Shown piece by piece: positions 14,909-19,469 of a stretch of 19,469 bases of DNA (the stretch's first letter is position 1; each line of letters starts with the position of its first letter). Source of the DNA: Armatimonadota bacterium (GTDB taxonomy: Bacteria > Armatimonadota > UBA10988); NCBI GenBank assembly GCA_016183835.1, contig JACPDV010000516.1, positions 1 to 19,469 on the forward strand, in the 5' to 3' direction. A program made the position numbers and the translations under genes. The notes beneath the pieces were generated by a model, which saw nothing but the letters and a program-made list of their open reading frames with translations, ran no database searches and had not been told where the DNA came from.

Positions 14909-16526
14909 ATGCCAGGTTCCTTGGACCGGGTCGTCGGCAACGCACGGCGGCGGCTGTTTGCGCTCCGGCTGGAGCGCCGGGTGGCGCGGGCAATGCGGCT
15001 GGCGCTGGCCGCCTCCGTGGTGCTCCTCGGCGCCGACCGGCTCTGGCGGCTGCGCTTCGAGCCGCAGTCGCGTGTCCGGCACTACCACCTCGACCGGCTG
15101 CGGCCCTACCTGCGGGGTCAGCGACCTCGACGCCGCCCTGCTCCTCGACGAGCGGCTCGGGCTCGACGAGCGGCTCAGCTCCGCGCTCTCGGTCCGGCGC
15201 CACGGCGGCGGGCATCCCCTCGCCGCCCTGGTCGCCGCCGATGCCGATCGCCACGCCGAGGGCATCGACATCCGCCGCGCGCTGCCGCGCGTGTGGCTCC
15301 CCGAAACCAAGCTGTGCCTCTGCCTCCTCGTCCTCCTCGTGGTCACCGCCTGCCTGCCGCAATTCGGCTTCTGGCGGAGCGAGAGCGACCGGGCCATCGA
15401 GATGGTGTCCCGCGAAGTGGGCAAGGAGCTGGCGGAGGTCGCCCGCAAGGTGGAGAAGGAGGCCGAGGACAAGCACCTCGACGCGGCGCGCACCCGGGCG
15501 CGGGCCATGCTGCAGGAGGCGCTCAAACTGCGCCGGGCGCGGATGGGCAAGGAAGAGACGCTGCGGCGGCTCGAGAAGCTCAACCGCAGCCTGCAGGCCG
15601 AGCGCGAGAAGCTGGCCGGGCAGCCGCTCCGGCAGGGTGGTCGCGACGCCCGGCAGTCGCTCCGCGAGATGGGCGGCATGGACGAGAAGATCGCCGAGAG
15701 CCTCGAGAACCCGACCCTCAACGCGGCCCAGGAGCTGCTCAAGGAAACGGCCCGGGAGCTGCGGCAGGGCAAGGCCACGTCCAAGCAGAAGCAGCAGGTG
15801 GCCGACCAGCTCCAGAAGGCGGCCGAAGCACTCAAAGGCAGCCCGCACCAGGGGCTCGCGGACAAGCTGCAGAAGGCGGCCGACGCGCTCAAGCAGTCGT
15901 GCAAGGAATCCGGTCAAGGCTCCTGCGACAAGGCCGCCGAGGCGGTGGAGCAGGCGGCCGAGGCGATCTCGGGCGAGGCCGGCAAGTCGGGCGACCAGGA
16001 CCTGATGGAAGAGATGCAGGAGTACTGCGAGGGCGCCAAGGGCGCCGCGGGCGACTGCGAAGGCATCCAGAAAGAGGGCGAGAACCAGGGTGGCGGCGAG
16101 TGTCCCGGCGGGCTGTGCGAGCGTTACGGCGGGCAGGCCGGGCGGAACCGCGGGCCCGGCTCCACCAACGAGGGCGCCGAGCCGACGCCGGCCGAAGGCG
16201 CCGAGCAGCATCCCTACCAGCCGGGCGACTCCCCGGCCGACCGCTCGAAGCAGGAGTGGGAACGGCTCTACGCGCCGCGGCGCACGGAGACCCTGCAGCA
16301 CGACGAGCGGGCGCGCACCACCCTCGGCTCCCGCGGCAAGGTCACCACCACTCAGGGCCCGCGCGAGGCGCCCAACTTCTCCGACGCGCGCACCCCGTTC
16401 TACGACGTGCTGGAGAGCTACAAGGCCGACGCCGACAACGCTCTCTCGCGCGGCGACATCCCCATCACCGAGCGGCAGCGGGTGAAGAGCTACTTCGACG
16501 AGCTGCATCGCTCACAAGGCAAGTGA
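14909..16526 (+). CDS. Coiled-coil membrane protein, interrupted by an apparent +1 frameshift
   Basis: ATG 14909 follows AGGGGA. The first 69 codons (begin MPGSLDRVVGNARRR, with a hydrophobic helix RLALAASVVLLGADRL) end at LRPYLR. The convincing protein continues in another frame from 15117 as VSDLDAALLLDERLGLDERL. One surplus G in GGGG at 15114-15117 explains it: removing one G gives a single 538-residue protein. It has a second membrane helix (LCLCLLVLLVVTACL), a long charged coiled coil with a repeated LQKAAxALK unit (LQKAAEALKGS, LQKAADALKQS), a Cys/Gly-rich stretch, and a C-terminus (FYDVLESYKADADNALSRGD) like membrane proteins found beside MoxR-VWA clusters. Function unknown. The gene starts 9 bp after the previous stop. 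Confidence 0.75.
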
Positions 16527-16548
16527 CCGGCACCCGGGAGACGCAGGC

Positions 16549-17079
16549 ATGGCGGAGCGGCAGTACGTGGTGCTCTCGGCGATCGGCGACGACCGGCCCG
16601 GGCTGGTGGCGGCGCTGTCGCAACTGGTGACGCAATCCGGCGGCAACGTGGAAGACAGCCGGATGGCAGTGCTGGGCGGATCGTTCGGGGTGATGATGCT
16701 GGTTTCGGGGAACGCCGAGGCGCTCGAGACGCTGGCCACCGGGGTGGCCTCGGCGGAGCGCCGGGTGCGCCTGCGGATCCACCTGCATCCCACCACGCCG
16801 CCGCAGCCGGGGCGCGCCGACCGGCGCGTGACCATCGAGGTGGAGGCCGCCGACCGCGAAGGCATCGTCCACGCCATCTCCGAGGCGCTCTACGAGCTGA
16901 ACGTGAACATCGTCAGCCTGGAATCGGCGGTCTATCCGGCGCCGGTCTCCGGCGCGCCGCTGTTCCACCTGCAGCTCCTCGCGGAGGTGCCGCTCAAGGT
17001 GACCGAGGCAGACCTGCAGGCGGTGTTGCGGCGGGTGGAAGAGGCCGAAGAGCTCGACGGCCGGATCGGGCCGGGGTAG
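16549..17079 (+). CDS. Two-ACT-domain protein, GcvR-like
   Basis: The product is 176 residues from ATG 16549 behind GGGAG. Two ACT domains are visible: YVVLSAIGDDRPGLVAALSQ (5-24) with SGGNVEDSRMAVLGGSFGVM, and RVTIEVEAADREGIVHAISE (92-112) with LNVNIVSLES. The D-R-P-G and D-R-E-G turns are the ligand-binding loops. This is the layout of GcvR, the glycine-responsive partner of GcvA in enterobacteria, and of a wider group of ACT-only proteins with unknown ligands. No DNA-binding domain is present, so it should act through protein contacts. As the last gene of a block headed by glnD, which also ends in two ACT domains, it suggests amino-acid or nitrogen sensing. The next gene is convergent, 8 bp away. 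Confidence 0.85.
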   Translation: MAERQYVVLSAIGDDRPGLVAALSQLVTQSGGNVEDSRMAVLGGSFGVMMLVSGNAEALETLATGVASAERRVRLRIHLHPTTPPQPGRADRRVTIEVEAADREGIVHAISEALYELNVNIVSLESAVYPAPVSGAPLFHLQLLAEVPLKVTEADLQAVLRRVEEAEELDGRIGPG

Positions 17080-17087
17080 GGTGAGTC

Positions 17088-17495
17088 TCAGAGCGGCGTG
17101 CGGCCGGCGTAGCCGGCGTCGAGGTCGTGCCAGTAGGCCACCTTGTCCTCCGCCAGGTGCCAGCAGAGGAACACTTCCTCGCCCGAGTCGCGCAGGTGCG
17201 GGAAGTCGCACAGGCCGCGCTCGAGGTCCTTGACCTGCACGCCCAGCCTGAAGATGCTCTCCACGAGCTGGCGCCAGCGCACGGAGAGGACGAAGTACTC
17301 CGCCAGCTCCCGCCCGCCGACGTTGTACTCGGCGCTCCTCGCCAGCAGCTCGCCATGGGCCCGGCAGAGCGGGTCCAGGCGGGTGTCGAGGGCGTGGATG
17401 TCACGGAACAGCCGGCGCAGCCGCGGGAGCAGCGCATTGGCCTGCGCGACGCTGAAATGCCGCTCGAACATCGCCATGACCTGCCTCGGCACCAT
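17088..17495 (-). CDS. DUF2203 family protein
   Basis: A 135-residue protein matching DUF2203: FSVAQANALLPRLRRLFRDI at the start (about residues 14-33), a central helical pair, GVQVKDLERGLCDFPHLRDS (85-104), and the hallmark EEVFLCWHLAEDKVAYWHDL followed by DAGYAGRTPL (to 135). The protein is small, helical and cytoplasmic; no biochemical role is established for the family. ATG 17495 is used because GGAAGG precedes it by 4 nt; ATG 17477 and 17471 are alternatives closer to the family start. It converges with the ACT gene and diverges from the sedolisin gene. A GCCGGC-GTA-GCCGGC inverted repeat near its 3' end has no T-run, so no terminator is called. Confidence 0.9.
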   Translation of the reverse strand: MVPRQVMAMFERHFSVAQANALLPRLRRLFRDIHALDTRLDPLCRAHGELLARSAEYNVGGRELAEYFVLSVRWRQLVESIFRLGVQVKDLERGLCDFPHLRDSGEEVFLCWHLAEDKVAYWHDLDAGYAGRTPL

Positions 17496-17629
17496 TGTGC
17501 CTTCCCACCGCGACCGGCGCCAGCCCTTTTCCAGGGGACACCATACTTATTTCACGGCCTGGCTCGCGCCGCGAGGCGATCCGCTTCGGCAGACGTTCGT
17601 CAGGGAATCTTCATGCGCAACCGGGCTTG

Positions 17630-17640
17630 TTGTGCCACAA
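17630..17640. promoter_or_regulatory. Small inverted repeat upstream of the sedolisin gene
   Basis: TTGTG-C-CACAA is a perfect 11-bp palindrome with a one-base centre, in the 227-bp gap between the divergent DUF2203 and sedolisin genes, 82 bp before the latter's ATG. It could be an operator half-site or chance. I found no convincing -35/-10 pair in this gap. Confidence 0.2.
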
Positions 17641-17722
17641 TACGGTTATGCCTTCCGTGCGGCTGCTCGGCCGGACGGCGGGGCACGAGCGGGGCGGCGT
17701 GCGGAACGCCGGGGAGCCTGCC

Positions 17723-18868
17723 ATGGGTAAGGTCACGAGGTACGTGTGTGGTGTCGCGCTGCTGGTCTGGGGCGCGTTCGTTCTGGCTGGTTGCGGCGCG
17801 ACCGGCGGCGGTGGCTCCGACACTGACGGCGCTTTGGGCGGCTGGGAGGCACAGCCGCCGATCCATGTCGGTCGTTCCCGTGCGGCGAACCCGGTTGGCT
17901 ACGAGCCGGCGCAGATCAAACATGCCTACGGGTTCGACACGGCGGGACTCGGTACCGGCGCGGGCCAGACGATCGCCATCGTCGACGCCTACGGCAGCCC
18001 GACCATTCAGAAGGACCTGGACACGTTCTGCGACAAGTTCGGTCTGCCCAGGACCACGGTACAGATCGCCTACGTTCCGAAGAAGACCAACGCAAAGAAC
18101 AGCGGCTGGGCGCTCGAAACCTCTCTGGACGTGGAATGGGCGCACGCCATGGCGCCGGCCGCCAAAATCCTGTTGGTCGTGGCGCCCTCGGCCTCCCTCT
18201 CGGACCTGTTGAAGGCCGTGGACTACGCCGGTGACAACACCAAGCATCCCACCTATCCCGTAGCCCAAGTGTCGATGAGTTGGGGCGGTGGCGAGTTCAG
18301 CAGCGAGGAGTCCTACGACTTCCACTTCAACAAATCGGGCGTGACGTTCATCGCCTCGTCGGGTGATAGCGGCGGCGGCGCAGCGTGGCCGGCGGTCTCA
18401 CCCAACGTGGTGGGCGTCGGCGGCACCACTGTCCTCCTCGACGAGTCCAACAACATCACCTCCGAGACAGCGTGGGGCGGCAGCAACGGCGGGCCGAGCG
18501 CCTACGAGCCCGTGCCGCCGTACCAGAACGGCGCGCTTACTTCAGGCAGCCGCGGGGTGCCGGACGTGAGCTACCTGGCCGACCCGAACTACGGCGTGGC
18601 GGTCTACGACAGCACCAAGTACTACGGCCAGAGCGGTTGGTTCCAGGTCGGCGGGACAAGCGCCGGAGCGCCCCAGTGGGCGGCCGTACTAGCCGTGCTG
18701 AATGCCAACCGTACGTCGCTCTCCACCCTCACGGCTCTGTACGGCGCGTCGAGCGGCTTGTACGACATCACCGAAGGGGGCAACGCTGGATACGGCGCTG
18801 CCACCGGGTATGACATGGTGACGGGGCTCGGCAGCCCGCGGGTCGGTTCATTGGTCCTCGGTCCGTGA
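17723..18868 (+). CDS. Lipoprotein sedolisin (S53) serine-carboxyl peptidase
   Basis: The product is 381 residues from ATG 17723, 6 nt after GGGGAG. It starts with a lipoprotein signal: a basic N-terminus, a hydrophobic core (VCGVALLVWGAFVLAG) and lipobox LAGC with Cys24. The mature part is a complete S53 catalytic domain: QIKHAYGFD, QTIAIVDAY, E132 and D136 in WALETSLDVEW, oxyanion D215 in ASSGDSGGG, catalytic S313 in GGTSAGAPQWAA, and the calcium-site motif GYDMVTGLGSP (D364). All key residues are intact, so an active acid endopeptidase outside the cytoplasm is expected. The large activation propeptide usual for S53 is absent: only about 36 residues lie between Cys24 and the catalytic core. 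It converges with dihydroorotase. Confidence 0.92.
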   Translation: MGKVTRYVCGVALLVWGAFVLAGCGATGGGGSDTDGALGGWEAQPPIHVGRSRAANPVGYEPAQIKHAYGFDTAGLGTGAGQTIAIVDAYGSPTIQKDLDTFCDKFGLPRTTVQIAYVPKKTNAKNSGWALETSLDVEWAHAMAPAAKILLVVAPSASLSDLLKAVDYAGDNTKHPTYPVAQVSMSWGGGEFSSEESYDFHFNKSGVTFIASSGDSGGGAAWPAVSPNVVGVGGTTVLLDESNNITSETAWGGSNGGPSAYEPVPPYQNGALTSGSRGVPDVSYLADPNYGVAVYDSTKYYGQSGWFQVGGTSAGAPQWAAVLAVLNANRTSLSTLTALYGASSGLYDITEGGNAGYGAATGYDMVTGLGSPRVGSLVLGP

Positions 18869-19469
18869 GCCGCTCGGAAGCACTGCGGTCGCGAGGTGAC
18901 GCCTAGACTGGGTCCTGCCACCGCCCCGGGTCGCGCGTAGCCACCTCCGCGCCCTGCCCGGCGAGACACACCTGTCCACCACCACCAGGTCGGCGTCGGC
19001 TCCGACGCGCACCTCGCCCTTGTTTCGCAGCGCGTGGATCGCCGCCGGGTTGCGCGAGCTCCAGCGCACGAGATCCGGCACCGCGATCCGGCCCTCGCTC
19101 ACGGCGGTGAGGAGCAGCGGGAGCATCGTCTGCAGTCCGGGCACGCCCGGTGGCGGCGGGCTCTGTGACTTCTCCGCCAGCAGGTGCGGGGCATGATCGC
19201 TGGCGACCGCGTCGATGGTGCCGTCGGCGAGGCCCGCCCACAGCGCCGCGGCGTCATCCGCTGTCTGAAGGGTGGGCCGCATGTCGCCGAGCGGTCCCAG
19301 GCGGTCGAGGTCGTCCACGGTGAGGAAGAGATGATGCGGCGTGACCTCCGCGGTGACGGGCTGCCGCCGGGCCTTCGCCGTGCGGATGGCTTGCACCTCG
19401 CGCGCCCGCGCCACGTGCGCGACGTGCAGCGGCCCGACGCCGTGCAGGTGGTGCAGCTCGAGCAGCCGG
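18848..19469 (-). CDS. pyrC: Dihydroorotase, N-terminus beyond window, C-terminus disrupted
   Basis: Dihydroorotase closes carbamoyl-aspartate to dihydroorotate in pyrimidine synthesis. The gene enters from the right edge, so its start is not in the window. Visible family motifs on the minus strand: LHVAHVARAREV, PVTAEVTPHHLFLT, GDMRPTLQT, the catalytic DAVASDHAPH, PGVPGLQTMLPLLLTAV, SSRNPAAIHAL and VRVGADADLVVVD. After VVVD the frame loses the usual ending and reads into CVSPGRARRW. The neighbouring frame, from the same GGTGGTGGTGG tract (18974-18989), gives GQVCLAGQGAEVATRDPGRW, which ends at TAG 18903 and looks like the expected last strand. About 35-40 residues normally in between are absent. 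The frame-A stop overlaps the sedolisin gene by 21 bp; the 18903 stop would not. Confidence 0.85.
   Translation of the reverse strand, partial: RLLELHHLHGVGPLHVAHVARAREVQAIRTAKARRQPVTAEVTPHHLFLTVDDLDRLGPLGDMRPTLQTADDAAALWAGLADGTIDAVASDHAPHLLAEKSQSPPPPGVPGLQTMLPLLLTAVSEGRIAVPDLVRWSSRNPAAIHALRNKGEVRVGADADLVVVDRCVSPGRARRWLRATRGGGRTQSRRHLATAVLPSGSRTEDQ

Noticed and set aside
13255..16005. Plus-strand open frame of 916 codons
   Set aside because: Low-complexity shadow across two real genes in other frames.
14757..16508. Minus-strand open frame of 583 codons with leucine-rich stretches
   Set aside because: It mirrors the charged coiled-coil gene on the plus strand; leucine runs arise from reversed Glu/Lys/Gln codons.
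17100..17120. GCCGGC-GTA-GCCGGC hairpin as a terminator between convergent genes
   Set aside because: It lies within the DUF2203 coding end, and no T-run follows on either strand.
1..19469. CRISPR arrays, tRNA, rRNA, integrase or transposase genes
   Set aside because: No regularly spaced repeats, cloverleaf, rRNA motif or recombinase motif was seen on reading both strands.

Overview
The window is a GC-rich, gene-dense stretch of a bacterial chromosome. Its gene content (uridylyltransferase GlnD, RimO, an RsbR/S/T stressosome core, DUF5107, DUF2203, Gfo/Idh/MocA oxidoreductase) does not fix the phylum. It would suit a high-GC environmental lineage such as Armatimonadota or a relative, but that is an inference. 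No rRNA, tRNA, CRISPR array or complete insertion sequence was seen.

Left part (1-5587) looks accessory. A DUF5107 gene runs off the left edge on the minus strand. Next comes a two-gene toxin-antitoxin module (addiction-module antitoxin plus RelE/ParE toxin). Beyond it is a 43-codon minus-strand remnant of a second DUF5107 gene, so the module sits between an intact and a decayed copy of the same 5' end. Then follow a zinc-ribbon membrane protein of unknown function, an uncertain orphan reading frame, and an overlapping pair: a protein with ADP-ribosyltransferase-like R/S/QxE features and a small winged-helix-like protein. This pair is the best candidate in the window for an undescribed system (toxin plus regulator or antidote).

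Middle part (5686-17079) is a plus-strand block. A Gfo/Idh/MocA oxidoreductase comes first. A good sigma70-type promoter (TTGACG, 17 bp, TATACT) then precedes nine tightly packed genes: glnD, rimO, rsbS, rsbT, an RsbX-type PP2C phosphatase, an RsbR-type STAS protein, a seven-helix membrane protein, a coiled-coil membrane protein with an apparent frameshift, and a two-ACT-domain GcvR-like protein. All gaps are 22 bp or less, or overlaps, so they may form one operon of about 10.4 kb. It would link nitrogen and amino-acid sensing (ACT proteins at both ends), ribosomal S12 modification and a stress-signalling module. No sigma factor or RsbU/V/W output is encoded here.

Right part (17088-19469): a convergent DUF2203 gene, a lipoprotein sedolisin (S53) peptidase without a propeptide domain, and a convergent dihydroorotase that runs off the right edge and whose C-terminus appears broken by a deletion/frameshift at a GGTGGTGGTGG tract.

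Two apparent frameshifts (15114-15117 and 18974-18989) may be real mutations or assembly/sequencing errors; the sequence alone cannot tell.
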